A stretch of 60,000 nucleotides of DNA, from assembly GCF_964204645.1 (NCBI RefSeq), contig NC_134026.1:12676450-12736449 (forward strand). Reading direction: 5' to 3'. The notes under the pieces were generated by a model. That model did no database searches and had not been told where the DNA came from. It saw only the letters and a list, made by a program, of their open reading frames with translations. How positions within the stretch are numbered: the stretch's first letter is position 1; every line of letters begins with the position of its first letter. Shown one piece after another: positions 1 through 11,720 of the stretch. A program made the translations under genes and the position numbers. The stretch is from Tubulanus polymorphus. Taxonomy: Eukaryota > Nemertea > Palaeonemertea > Tubulaniformes > Tubulanidae.

Positions 1-404
1 GTCCAATGAAACGTACGCCATTCTATGGCTTTCCCATAATTATTTCAGTAGCGCCGGAATTCCCCGTATATCCCAAAAACAGCCAATCCCACTCGCTCGT
101 AGAGACGACGCCCCCCAACCAAGGTCATTGCGAGACCAAGAGCTAAGAATTTTCCCGCCAAAAATTTTTTCGTAGAATTTTAACTCAGTTGACCATGTCA
201 TCGACGGAGGATCGCCATGTCTTCAATCGCATCGATTATACGTCGTTTAATACGAGAACCAATGAAACGAATGCTCACATAAAAACGTAACGCAATTTTA
301 CATGAATTGGCTCAATGCCAACATCATATTGCTGACAAAGGTAAACCAAAAAACCCACCTAAGCAGAATCCAGAAGCAGAGATTGAGGACAATGAATCTG
401 AAAA
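1..404 (+). other. Unassigned flank with a possible short coding remnant
   Basis: No recognisable gene. A CCAAT-like motif (agccaatccc) near 89 precedes ATG codons at 195 and 217. Both frames run for about 20-30 codons before a stop near 286. A third stretch, 286-405, reads open and is rich in Lys, Pro and Glu up to the point where the Helentron-like repeat begins. It could be the start of a gene or transposon frame interrupted by the repeat and a one-base shift, or it could be chance. No protein family was recognised. Confidence 0.2.
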
Positions 405-1845
405 ACTAGGGGTCCAGGGACACCATGCCCACTTGGGAAGTGGTTTCAAATGCTCAACAATCTAACAATTTCAATATTCAACGCCCCCTGGTGACCATTC
501 ACAAAAACCAATGACCTTAAAACTCACCACAATCATAGAACATGTCAGCTGCTACGGTTTTGTAATTGATTGTGATAACAAAATATGCCGCGTTACCAAT
601 TTAATATGGAAATACTAAGTCATTCTACTATTCAACGCCCCCTGGTGACCATATTCAAAACCCAATGACCTCGAAACTCACCACAATCATAGAACATGTC
701 ATGAACTACAACTTTGCAATTGATCATGGTAACAAAATATGCCTAGGTACCAATATAATAACGAAATACTAAGTTATTCTACTATTCAACGCCCCCTGGT
801 GACCATATAGAAAAACTTATGTCCTTAAAACTCGCAACAATCATAGATGATGTCATGAGCTACAACTTTCCAATTGATTGTGGTTACAAAATATTCATAG
901 GTACGAATATAATAAAGAAATGCTAAGATATTGTATTATTCAACGCCCCTTGGTGGCCATATACGAATTCCAATTACCTATAAACTCACCACAATCATAG
1001 AACACGTTATGAGCTACAACTTTCTAATTGATTGTGGTAGCAAAATACGCTTAGGTATCAATATAATGTGGAAAAACTTTCCCACTTACGAATGAGTACT
1101 GGTGACACCAAGATGGCCGCCAATTGCGTCATAATTGGCCGATGAAAAATACCTGTCTCAGGTATAAAATATCCCTTTCCAAAGAACACCCATCACAAAT
1201 TGTAATGAGAAATGGCAAACCAGTAGGAAGCTACAGGACTCAGAATTCGGGCCAAAATTAACATTTTTGGGCACTTAAAAGGTCATAGGACGGCCATCTT
1301 GAGTCCGACCGACCCAATTTTTGTTATGTTGATGAGCCCTGGGGGGATTCACATATATCCGAAAGATCAAGGTAATTGATCAAAGCGTCTTCAAAATTTC
1401 CCTCAAAAAGTTCAAAAATGTGTAAAAAGTGCTGATTTTGGCAAAAACAATGGCTGCCAGTCGGCCATCTTGATTCTGACAGGGCCAGTTTTTGGGCTGA
1501 AGATGTGTCTAGGGTAGATACATGTGTAACCCAAATATCAAGACGTTACCTTGATGCATCTTCGAAACTTCCCAAAATAACTGGATTCCGTCTACGGACT
1601 GGTGAACAACAATGGCTGCCAGTCGGCCATCTTGATTCTGACAGGGCCAGTTTTTGGTCTGAAGATGTGTCTAGGGTAGATACATGTGTAACCCAAATAT
1701 CAAGACGTTACCTTGAAGCATCTTCAAAACTTCCCAAAATAACTGGATTCTGTCTACGGACGGACGGACAAACGGACGAACGGACGACGGACGAAAAGTG
1801 AACGCAATAGCCTGCTGGGACTAAAGTCCCAAGTGGGCTAAAAAT
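405..1845 (+). mobile_element. Helentron/HINE-like non-autonomous element, copy A
   Basis: Starts CTAGGGGTCCAGGG and carries the subterminal repeat GCCCACTTGGGA at 427-438. Four 154-bp tandem units follow, then a unique segment containing 'ggccgccaattgcgtc', then a run of gacgga repeats. It ends with a hairpin at 1810-1838 (GGGACT-AA-AGTCCC inside a GCCC/GGGC stem) and CTAAAAAT. The 5' subterminal repeat is the complement of the 3' hairpin arm. This design is known from Helentron-derived HINE, DINE and pearl elements; the class assignment is inference. This copy also has a partial internal duplication at about 1468-1600 and 1607-1750. No protein-coding potential. Confidence 0.7.
479..1094 (+). 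repeat. Four 154-bp tandem units in element copy A
   Basis: Units begin CAACGCCCC at 479, 633, 787 and 941, exactly 154 bp apart. They share 'ctcaccacaatcatag' and 'attgattgtgg(t)aacaaaata' segments. Units diverge within the array, while matching positions in other copies look more alike, so the four-unit array moved as one block. Confidence 0.9.
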
Positions 1846-2706
1846 GGAAATATTTCACACTTTATGGTTACGTAAGCCCATACACGGCTGAGAGCAGATC
1901 GTCTCCCAGGCGAAATAAATTAAGTTGAAATTTTAATTTGATGATTAATAATTATTAGAAGGGCACACAAATGCGGTTGAAAATAAATCACATGCAGCTA
2001 AAAATTACGCGAACTTTGATACTTTGTCACTAGAAATCGACAGAAAACACCACCGTAGTCAGGTTGTTTAATTTAGTTTTCGGCGTGAGAATTTTGCGTG
2101 CTTAAGACACTGACAGAATAGATCAAAGTCAGAATTCCATCAACATTGGAGCCAGCATTGCCATAATTAACTGGATCCTCACACTACATTAGATAATTGT
2201 ACCATGCTCAGCAAAAAACATGAACTTCACTTACCCAAGACGTCAAAATGGCGTGTATCCCTTGTGCAATTTCTCGTTCAGCTAAACTGGTGGTTTGGGG
2301 AATACCCCAGCTGCTAAGGGTATTCCCTCAATAACCAATCAGAGCGCAGCTTTCTCACAATGGCGTCACAAGCGCGATCACGCAGGCCAACCTACCCGGT
2401 GAAGAGCAGTGATTAGCTGAAAGAGCCCACGTGATCTCCGCAGATTGAGGTATTTATTTTCCGGATGGAACATATATTCACGAAAAAAAACCGAACTTTG
2501 ACTGCTAATTAATGCGTAACTGGAACGTTTCACAGTTTCATCTTCTCAACGTTTTATCTTTGTTTGGTAATGTTTTGAATGGCACTAATCGCATAACAAA
2601 AGTGTACGGTACAAAAGACGAGTTTACATGCACGGCATTTTGTGAGAAAGTTATTACTGGAAAGGTCCCCAGACCCATTATGAAGATTTCGAGTCGACAA
2701 AGTCAA
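1846..2706. other. Non-coding spacer with hairpin and CCAAT box
   Basis: No gene seen. GGGAATACCC (2298-2307) and its complement GGGTATTCCC (2318-2327) form a perfect 10-bp stem with a 10-base loop. A CCAAT box at 2335-2339 lies in the context aaCCAATcagagcg, and a CACGTG site lies near 2430. The stretch could be promoter-like or the end of an unidentified repeat. An open frame at 2512-2766 runs into the next repeat copy and is not convincing. Confidence 0.4.
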
Positions 2707-4558
2707 CTAGGGGTCCAGGGACACCATGCCCACTTGGGAAGTGGTTCCAAATGCTCAACAATCTAACAATTTCAATATTCAACGCCCCCTGGTGACCATA
2801 TACAGAATCCAATGACCTTGAAACTCACCGCAATCATAGAACATGTCAGCAGCTACGATTTTGTAATTGATTGTGATAAAAAAATATGCCTCGTTACCAC
2901 TTTAATATGGAAATACTAAGTTATTCTACTATTCAGCGCCCCCTGGTGACCATATTCAAAACCCAATGACCTTGAAATTCACCACAATCATAGAACATGT
3001 CACGAACTATAACTTTGTAATTGATCATGGTAACAAAATATGCCTAGGTACCAATATAATAAGGAAATACTAAGTTATTCTACTATTCAACGCCCCCTGG
3101 TGACCATATAGAATAACTAATGGCCTTAAAACTTGCCACAATCATAGATGATGTCATGAGCTACAACTTTGCAATTGATTGTGGTTACAAAATATGCATT
3201 GATATGAATATAATATAGAAATACTAAGATATTGCATTATTCAACGCCCCCTGGTGGCCATATACAAAAACCAATGACCTTGAAACTCACCACAATCATA
3301 GAACACGTTATGAGCTACAACTTTCAAAATGATTGTGGTAACAAAATACGCTTAGGTATCAATATAATGTGGAAAAACTTTTTCCCACTTACGAATGAGT
3401 ACTGCTGACACCAAGATGGCCGCCAATTGCGTCATAATTGGCTGATGAAAAATACCTGTCTCAGGTATAAAACATCCCTTTCCAAAGAATACCCATCACA
3501 AATTGCAATGAGAAATGATAAACCAGTAGGAAGCTACAGGACTCAGAATTTGGGCCAAAACTAACATTTTTGGGCACTAAAAAGGTCATAGGACGGCCAT
3601 CTTGTGTCCGATCGACCCAATTTTTGTTATGCTGATGGGCCCTGGGGGATTCACATATATCCGAAAGATCAAGGTAATTGATCAAAGAGTCTTCAAAATT
3701 TCGCTCAAAAAGTTCAAAAATGTGTAAAAAGTGCTGATTTTGGCGAACAACAATGGCTGCCAGTCGGCCATCTTGAATCTGACAGGGCCAGTTTTTGGGC
3801 TGAAGATGTGTCTAGGGTAGATACCGTAAAAACCGGCGTATAAGTCTACGCGGCGTATAATTCGAGGTCGATTTTTAGACCTACATTTCATGATTTTAAC
3901 ATATATCCGGCTTATAAGTCGAGTCCCTTCTCTTAGAAGAATAATTACTAGTATCATTGTATTGAATAGTTTGTTTTGATAAGGATGTGTGCCTTCACGC
4001 ACGCCGCCACGCGTCAGCCCGATTGCTGCTGTGTGTTAATCAACAGACTGTTACACACACTCAGGTATAGTACACTACCATATAGTGATACAGTAGTGTG
4101 AGTCACACGCTATATATAGCCTAATGTATTAAGCGCTGCTATGAGCGCGCATATATGAATACATCGTTTTAAATGAAGCTGTGTCAAAATGAAAGAAGTT
4201 TTTTTCATTAAATAACTTTATTTATCATAAATAATTATTCAAACTGTTATAGCAGTAAGAAGATGAACACTGTCTTTTTTGTCTGGTAGAATCAATATTT
4301 CTTGTGACCTGAAAATACTTCGTAGAAAACTGTACTCGGCGTATAAGTCGAGGTCAATAATTTAGTGGTAAAATCAAGGGTTAAAAACTCGACTTATACG
4401 CCGGTTTTTACGGTACATGTGTAACCCAAATATCAAGATATTACCTTGAAGCGTCTTCAAAACTTCCCAAAATAACTGGATTCCGTCTACGGACGGACGA
4501 CCGACGAAAAGTGAACGCAATAGCCCGCTGGGACTAAAGTCCCAAGTGGGCTAAAAAT
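2707..4558 (+). mobile_element. Helentron/HINE-like element, copy B
   Basis: Same layout as copy A: start CTAGGGGTCC, GCCCACTTGGGA, four 154-bp units starting at 2780, 2934, 3088 and 3242, a unique middle, then a 3' hairpin at 4523-4551 and terminal CTAAAAAT. The copy is split by a 590-bp pogo-like element at 3824-4413. Removing that insert leaves 1262 bp, the same length as copy C. Confidence 0.7.
3824..4413. mobile_element. Pogo/Tc1-like MITE nested in copy B
   Basis: Terminal inverted repeats begin CCGTAAAAACCGGCGTATAA and match for at least 23 bp. They are flanked by TA at 3822-3823 and 4414-4415. Other copies of the host repeat read straight through this point with a single TA, so a TA target duplication is directly visible. 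Internal copies of the 'ggcgtataagtcgaggtc' motif lie near both ends. No transposase. TA duplication fits the Tc1/mariner/pogo group. Confidence 0.85.
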
Positions 4559-4705
4559 CAGTAACTTTAAGCCTAAAAAGCTTACTTTCTTTTGATCAAA
4601 ATGTTAATAGTTTGGGCCTGAATTAGAGCCGCTTTTCCAATGAGATGCCATAGGCCCTATTGGTTTCTCTGACTCCACAGTTGTGCTAACTACCGCAGGA
4701 ATTAA

Positions 4706-6543
4706 CCCTTTCAATACCACAGTGTCTCCCCTGCTGTACCAGAGGGAATTTAGGGGTTTATAGGGGTATATTTGAGGCTTCATGGAATAGTTACCAAGGT
4801 ATCTGACACAGAAAAATTATATAGCATGTTGTTGATAACTTTTGTGCCAACAAAGTAGACATAAATAATGTGGGTCAAGGTCACATTCTCCAAGATGGCC
4901 ACCATGAAAACTTCACGAAAAAGTTTCAGATAAACTGCTGACTCCCAGCAAAATGCACTGATCTATTCAATTCCAACTGAAATTGTATGCCATATATCCT
5001 TACTTTATGTAGTAAAAATTTCAATAGCACAACTAAAAGATTTATTTTTCCACTAATTTACCAACTTTTCCACCAATATGTCGGAAGGCCGGATGTAAGG
5101 GGTTTCATTGGGGTATAATTTCAGGCCTCAGAAAATTGTAACCTATGTATTTGACACTGATATATTGTATACCAGGGTGTAGTCAGTAACCTGTCTGTGG
5201 TTTAGTTTCAAGATCGGATATTTTCACAAACCACAGTCAGGAATGGGAAGGTCATTTTTGTATGCAATCTTCGTCAGCCAATTTGACTGACGAGTAATTT
5301 GCCTGGCATTTCATTGTCTCCTAAGATATCCATCTAATTTTTGTTGTAATCGACGCACAACAGTTTCTTATTTTTTCTGATACCTATAACACCTCACCTG
5401 ACGATCTTAATCCATGTGCAAATCGGCCGTAAAGTGAGAGTAAATTTCCGTTGAGTCAACAGCTGCCATTTTGAAAATTACTGGAGGTGCTGGCACCTGT
5501 GGACTGAGGCCAGGACAACAGCACAAACTAATAAAGCGAAACGACGAAATTGAAAAAAATTAAGAAATCAACACTTATTTACATTTTTCTTTTACCAGAA
5601 TTTATTATTTCATTATTTATTTTGGAAAACACGAAGTTTTGAAATATAAGTTGGAAAACCATCAAAAATAAAAATTGTCGTTTCGTCTTGGAAGTTTTAT
5701 ATAAATCCTTGTAGGTCCCCTTGTCTTATCATGCCACATGTGCAATACAGAGAAATGGCGGCCAATGGCGAAATTTGTGGAGAAATTAATTAATTTCTCA
5801 AAATAATGTTGATTAATCACTCGAAACATACATAAAATTGGATTATTTCGAAGTATGTGTGTTAGTTTGTGAATTAAGCCATTAATCGTGGACTGAAGTG
5901 AATAGAAAGTATATTTTTGAAGTGTTACTTTTTTCAACCGTGTTTTGGTCCTTGTCATCCCTAACGTTGGTATAAGCCCATCCGATTATAAAAAGCTTGC
6001 CACCAACGATTAGGTAACTAACTAACCAGGGTGTTGATAACCTTTGGGCTTACAAATAAGACAAATAATTTGGATATATGTGACCTTGAGGATGGACAGT
6101 TTCTGGTTCTTCATTATTGTTATTGGTGTCCGTTGCCATGACAACCGTATCAACAGGGTCTAAAAAAATTGATTTCATTTTTCACTGATTTCATTTTCAT
6201 CAGCAAAATCATTGCCGGCACTATAAACCTATTTTCTGACTAAGTCTCATCATCTGAACTGCTGCTGTCATATTCGTTGTCACTCTCAATTTGTTCACTA
6301 CCAAATTCCAAGTGACCCGCATCACTGTCAGCATCATATACGAGCTGCTGAACCGTTTCATCCAGCCAAATTGTTTTTTCCTGGCCCTTGCCATCTTGGA
6401 TTTTATGCAGATGGCAGCACCAGCTGATACTGATAGATATGCCCTTCTAGAAGAAGGGTTAAGTGATACTGTATCACATACAGTACGGGTATGCTAGCTT
6501 GTCAATTTGTACCGTATGCCATATGGTAGTGGTATTGTAAGGG
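4706..6543. mobile_element. piggyBac-like element with TTAA target sites
   Basis: The left end reads TTAA-CCCTTTCAATACCAC (TTAA at 4702-4705). The right end reads GTGGTATTGTAAGGG-TTAA (TTAA at 6544-6547). TTAA duplication and CCC termini are typical of piggyBac. Internal subterminal repeats such as 'ggggtatatttgaggc' at about 4760 recur near 5110. A possible transposase N-terminal remnant reads on the minus strand near the right end. It lies in CNNM intron 3. Confidence 0.7.
6240..6392 (-). pseudogene. Acidic remnant, possible piggyBac transposase N-terminus
   Basis: About 50 codons on the minus strand encode an Asp/Glu/Ser-rich stretch ending in a run of serines and aspartates, then an in-frame TAG at 6240-6242. 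Acidic serine-rich N-termini are common in piggyBac transposases, and the position just inside the right end of a TTAA-flanked element fits. No catalytic DDD core was found, so this is a tentative reading. Confidence 0.35.
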
Positions 6544-6599
6544 TTAAGAAAATGGAATTAAAGGTCAGAAATCCGTGTATGGTCAGAAGGTTTTCATCC

Positions 6600-6738
6600 A
6601 TGATAAGCCCAAAGATCAAAACAATCCATTGAAGCGTCTTCAAAACTTCCCAAAATGACTGGATTCCCTATAAGGACAAACAGACGCCAGGTGAACGCAA
6701 AAGCCTGCTGGGAGGAAAGTCCCAAGTGGACTAAAAAT
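6600..6738 (+). mobile_element. Helentron/HINE-like 3' end fragment
   Basis: Matches the last 140 bp of copies A-C: 'gcgtcttcaaaacttcccaaaat', a gacaaac run, 'gtgaacgcaa', a degraded hairpin (gcctgctgggaggaaagtcccaagtgga) and terminal CTAAAAAT. The 5' part is missing. Confidence 0.6.
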
Positions 6739-7040
6739 GGGAGAATGTCCAGAACATACCTTCACAACCATCTAATGTTAAGTTACTGAGAATGATGTGA
6801 CAAAAATCTGACATATTTTTACAAGTCGCCCTCTGGTGGCTCCACCGGTTGTCTGATAAAAAATTGCTCAATAGAAAGCAATGGGGTAGGTAGCAAGGAG
6901 AACAAGTGGACCATGTTACATGAAAACATCCCTTAAGGTTATGGAGGAAGATGTGACACAAATAAAAGTTGACGCCGGACAGCTCATCCCCTCAGGGTTT
7001 TCTGCAAAGTAGCTGAAAACTAATTCCAAAGAACACTTAC

Positions 7041-7172
7041 ATGTCGACATGAACTGGAATGTAGCAAGCGCTAGCTGAGGTGACATCTGCTCCCATTTCT
7101 CACATCCAGGTGCATTAAATTCGGTGAAGTCCTGCTTTTTTGTTGTGCGAGGTTTTTTGTTTAAATTATCAG
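7041..7172 (-). CDS. CNNM: CNNM metal transporter, exon 3
   Basis: The third exon encodes the linker after the CBS pair. It holds a Lys/Arg-rich stretch followed by 'KKQDFTEFNAP' and 'MSPQLALATFQFMST', the segment that precedes the cyclic-nucleotide-binding-like domain in CNNM proteins. The acceptor is tttgtttcag/CTGATAAT (AG at 7173-7174) and the donor is CGACAT/gtaagt. Length is 132 bp, with phase 1 at both ends, so it continues exon 2 in frame. The next exon (cNMP-binding-like domain) was not found in positions 1-7040 and should lie beyond the left edge. Confidence 0.85.
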
Positions 7173-8018
7173 CTGAAACAAATTGTAAGATCTTTGTTTT
7201 TGAATTTTTAAACGTCGGCATATGGTCTGCATTTGCTAAATTAGCAAAATAAAATCAATACATGCAAAGTAAAGGGGAACCAGTCTACATTGTTTCACGA
7301 TTCCGTGATCTTAGTGTAGAATTAGCGCTGGTCTCACAATAAAAATGGCTGCCGACACGTAAATTGGCCAGTGATCGGACAGCCTCAGATTGCAACTGAT
7401 TGAGCCTGCTTGCATGAAATATTCTAAAAATTTTCTGGGGTGGGAACCCCTTTCTATTCCTAGAAACAAACTTCCCCAAAAACGTCTGTGGAGGTATCGC
7501 AACAGCTCTGTGTCAGACCAATACGGACTGGAACTTATGCCATTCCACTAGACAGTTTATAAACCCATAAAGAATATAATAAAATTGACACACCGATGAG
7601 ATCTGGTTTCACATATATTTTAAGCATAAGAAAATATAAGATTTTTTTATCTTTCTAGTATCCGTTTTTTGTTAGGGCAGGTAGCGGAAATAAAAAAAAA
7701 TAATTCTTTTTTTTTTATTCTAGAAAACCGAGCATTCTCGACGGCGGATCAGAAATCCAAGAAATTTTTTTTTAAAGCGCCTTAACGATAACATTAATTA
7801 CAACAAAATAAGAACATTATCAAGTTTCTAAATGAGTTGTTTGTATTTTTTTCGTCATTTGTCCTTTTTATCAAAATAAATTTCATATACATTTGCAATT
7901 GCCTTGGGGTGTTCTAGGAACCGTCAACCAAGATAGCTCCAAGTATTTATCTTCACAGTATCAAACTAATTTAAAGGTTTACTGCAATTTAAAGGAAGGG
8001 ATGATATGTGGCCTTATG

Positions 8019-8284
8019 GTTTGTCATGCTGGTTTTTCTAATGGTTTGTACCAAATGCAGAACTAATTTTTAAGAGGATCAAAGATGGGACATTACCACG
8101 TTGAAATGAATGCTGAAAACTTCAAAAAATAGTTCACTGAAAAACTTCTACCAAACATTCCAAACATTCCGCCCAATTTGATTATTGTTATTGACAATGC
8201 CAAGTACCACAGTGGTGTTTTGGATAAAGCACAAATGAAATGCACCAATAAAGCGCCAACGAATCAGACCCTTCAGAATCAAGT
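8019..8284 (+). pseudogene. DDE-superfamily transposase remnant
   Basis: A single plus-strand frame of 88 codons reads through TAA (8064-8066) and TAG (8130-8132). It contains 'GHYHVEMNAENF', then 'EKLLPNIP' and 'LIIVIDNAKYHSG'. The pattern 'YH..MN...F', 'LLP' and 'IV.DNA.YH' is characteristic of DDE endonuclease-domain transposases common in arthropod and marine invertebrate genomes. The Asp in 'IDNAKYH' is a catalytic candidate. The first and third catalytic blocks are not recognisable, so this is a short dead relic. Terminal repeats were not located. Confidence 0.65.
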
Positions 8285-8839
8285 TATTTAGAATCTAAAG
8301 TATCAAATGGAGATGACAATAGTGAAAGAGACACATGTAGCAAAATGAGGAGAGCCTAGCGACATCACTAAGTGAATCAGAAGTATCAAAAAAATTATAT
8401 TGTATGGATTATCCTAATTTTTAGGCATGGGTGGAACAAGCACACGGTGATGTTTCCTATTACTACAATACAAATGTGTCACAATTGGTTTATTTAAGTG
8501 GCAGTATATAGTGATCCTCCTTCCTGGCTCTTTTGGGAATGAACAGACTTTATAGCTGCGTTTTAGCAATACCTAACTTAAGAAAATTGTAATGATACTT
8601 TGGATTTTATGAAACAAGAAGGCCACCTTTCCACCATGGTATGAAGCCACAAATCAAATGAAACATTATATTTTGAGGCTGGAATAATACCATGAAGCAG
8701 ACATCGTGCACGCAGACATCTAACCCAGGTAGATAAGAGCTTTTATTTTTTGACGAAAATGGCAAAGGAAACATTTCTATAATCTAAAATTCTGATTTCA
8801 CTCGCAAATATGGATGTGGTAGCCATTTTGGACGACCAA

Positions 8840-9115
8840 AATATACTTGAGCCAATTTGTAATGCCCACTCTATCGCTAACAAAGGTAAACCAAACAAGA
8901 GCCCTCACGGGTACTACGGCCAGCCCTCAGAATTCAGGCCAAAATTGACATTTTCGGGCACAAGAGGTCACAGGATGGCCATCTTGAGTCAGATCGATCC
9001 TATTTTCTTACGTTAATGGGCCCTTGGGGGATGTACGATTATAGGAAAGATCAAGGTAATTGAACAAAGTGTCTTAACAATTTCCATTGAAAATGTTCAA
9101 CTAAACATACGTAGG
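8840..9115 (+). mobile_element. Helentron/HINE-like internal fragment
   Basis: Carries the unique middle portion of the family, from 'actacggcc' through 'cagaattcaggccaaaattgacatttt', 'gggcacaagaggtcacaggatggccatcttgagtc' and 'gatcaaggtaattg' (given in pieces). Both ends and the 154-bp units are missing, and it is more diverged than copies A-C. Confidence 0.5.
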
Positions 9116-9143
9116 GAATACCCCTCGGCCAGTGAGCGAGAGT

Positions 9144-10458
9144 CAGGGATGAAAACAGAGTTGAAAAGAGAGGGTTGAAAAACGAAGGTATCATTTTAGC
9201 CATCAATGCATGTTCAATACATATATTATCAAGTTATACTTACTGTGACCACCGGATACAGTCTGCTCTCGCACAATCGCCACGAACCCATGACATAGGC
9301 CAATAACCATGCAGTCCATGGGGTACACGCTTCACATCTATGTGTTAAAACAGTTGTTTTCAAGCTGTTCACAAACTGAACCAAAGGCCAACTGCTAGCT
9401 GTACCCTTAGGGTTATATCAGTAGAAGTTAAACTAGTTACTGACCAAATTAAGTTTGCCGACTTTAATTTGTTTTTAATCGGTTTTTAATGGTTTCACAA
9501 TAGGATAATTTCTTATAGTAGCAGTTGTGAATAATATTTCTTCTGCTAATTCAAGACCTTTTCGACTAAACGAGCGTGTGGATTGTAGCCTATGTGCCAC
9601 CCGCTCCGTAGCGCGCAATATCTATTACTGATACATACATGGTGAAAACCGCATGTACAAGGCGATATTGCCGACGGGACTGTAACTCATGTTATCGATG
9701 CGCAGGCTCTCATCACTGCGCAGGCTCTCATCACTGCGCCACCAACTAGATAGGCCTACACATAATCGGGCTCTAAATATGGATGGCTGACAGGAATTAA
9801 TTAACGACTATTAATCATTTTACTTAGTAATAGTAAGAAAGTTTTCAGCATTACTCAACATACTGGGATCAGAAAAAACTATACAGTGCATGTTCTAGAC
9901 CTTTAGAGTGCACGTGAACACTGAGTATCGATGCAGCACAGCAGCTGATGTTGAATCAATGTAGCACGTGTATTGCCGAGTCCATATCACCAATGTGTAA
10001 ACATTCAATTAATCCGCTGACACACACACACACACACACACACACCAAGAAAATGCCGAACTTTCGGGCAATAAACGACAAAATAAATTTCCTGATATCT
10101 ATATACGGAAATATACAACTTAATCAGAGAAAAGGCCTATATAAAGTATCTCAAAAATGTATGCGTGGCACTATTTTAAGCGTGGACTTATACAGGTTTA
10201 CTTCTAGACAGAGGCGGCACTACTTTAGAGTCTCAAATTTTTTATTTAGGCAATTTCTTATTAACCAAGTTATAAAAATTCACCATATACGAACTCAACC
10301 TAATGTGTTTCACATTTAAGCGCAAGTGAAAGTTTCAGACGCGTACGTCACGTAAAACGGATGTAATCGTTTGATGTGACGGATTTCACGATTACAATAG
10401 GATGACGTGTACTACGTACCGCGTAAATCAGCGTTTCCATGGAGGATTTTCATCCCTG
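9144..10458. mobile_element. Candidate inverted-repeat element (CAGGGATGAAAA ends)
   Basis: CAGGGATGAAAA at 9144 is matched by TTTTCATCCCTG ending at 10458, a 12-bp perfect inverted pair 1.3 kb apart. No clear target duplication flanks it. Its interior (9420-9790) resembles 18040-18310. No transposase was found. The pairing could be real (hAT-like CA...TG ends) or chance. Confidence 0.35.
10021..10045. repeat. (CA)n microsatellite
   Basis: An uninterrupted CA dinucleotide run of about 12 units. Confidence 0.95.
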
Positions 10459-10931
10459 GACAGTAATGTAGAGAATGCAAAATTGTAATAGGGTTCCTGA
10501 CACTAGCTCACATCTCAAAAATAGGTTTCAATATGACTCTGGTGGCCATCTTGGATAACATAAAGGCCTATGCATCAAAAACACTTGGTTTTGCCTACAA
10601 AAGGCGAGTAATAATACTCAACAAAATGCTCTTGTTTCTGACAAACTTCTCTTGTAATGGTTGGCCCTGAATACAAATCGAACCTCAAAGCAATTGATCA
10701 GATCAAACCCTATTAAAAAATTTCCATTAAAACATCAAAAACGTGCTGATTAGATAGGCCTAACTGTATAAAAGCTAATATCAAGACAATAATAAATCAT
10801 AGGGTGTCAGAAATTTTCCCTAGCTCCCTAATTATCTCATCTACAGAGCTGAATAAGTAGGTTAAAAGCAATCATAATGGGAAAACTAAACCTGATACCC
10901 AGCAAAATAACAATATGGCATAATTCTATTA

Positions 10932-11150
<219 letters not shown>

Positions 11151-11329
11151 TCAATCATGATTTAGGAAGATTTTTATGACTTCTTTTATTTTTATTCTCA
11201 GAAAACACCCGAACATGAAGATTGGCGGCAAAATAAAAATGAAAAACAAAAATTTTGGCTATTCTATTTTACTTCAAAATTCCCGTTTTCAAGTTCGGCG
11301 GGCCCGTTGATCAAAATAAAAGATTGGTC

Positions 11330-11720
11330 TTGCCTAACCAGGCTCTAAAACGGATAGCAATGCAAACGTCTATAAAATGACTTCAATTAATGACAATAAA
11401 ACAAGTATTCCAGTCTTGCTAATATCAGACTATCACTAAAAATTCATAGTTATCAATCAATCAGCCGTGCCTGTGTGGCGAACATTGAAGTAAGTATCCG
11501 CATTTTGAACCCAAATTTTCACCAGATATCTTGATGCTATGTTACCTTTTGCATGGGATTTCAAAATTAGAGGAATCATTTCACACAATAAATCGTTGTA
11601 TGATACACCTTGAGTATCAGAAATCATGTTAGCAACGATGAATATGAACCTACTTAATTGTGCCGCCATGTTACTTAACGCTTAACATGCACCACGTCAT
11701 GAGGAAAGTCAGTGCAATTG
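11330..11720 (-). repeat. Dispersed repeat with an ATGGCGGC-initiated frame
   Basis: Resembles 18280-18690 over its whole length. On the minus strand a frame at 11457-11669 (70 codons) begins ATGGCGGCAC and encodes a hydrophobic N-terminus, then a 'RYLVKIW.QN' segment. The second copy starts ATGGCGGCTC but is broken by stops and shifts, though the 'ASRYL.K.W.QNA' stretch survives at protein level. It looks like the start of a gene or transposon frame copied with its upstream region. Function is not recognised. Confidence 0.4.

Noticed and set aside
479-1094. Regular direct repeats resembling a CRISPR array
   Set aside because: Repeats are 154 bp, adjacent without spacers, and recur in three dispersed transposon copies of a eukaryotic genome.
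5662-5958. 98-codon minus-strand frame inside the piggyBac-like element
   Set aside because: Does not resemble a transposase or any known family, and lies in A/T-rich sequence.
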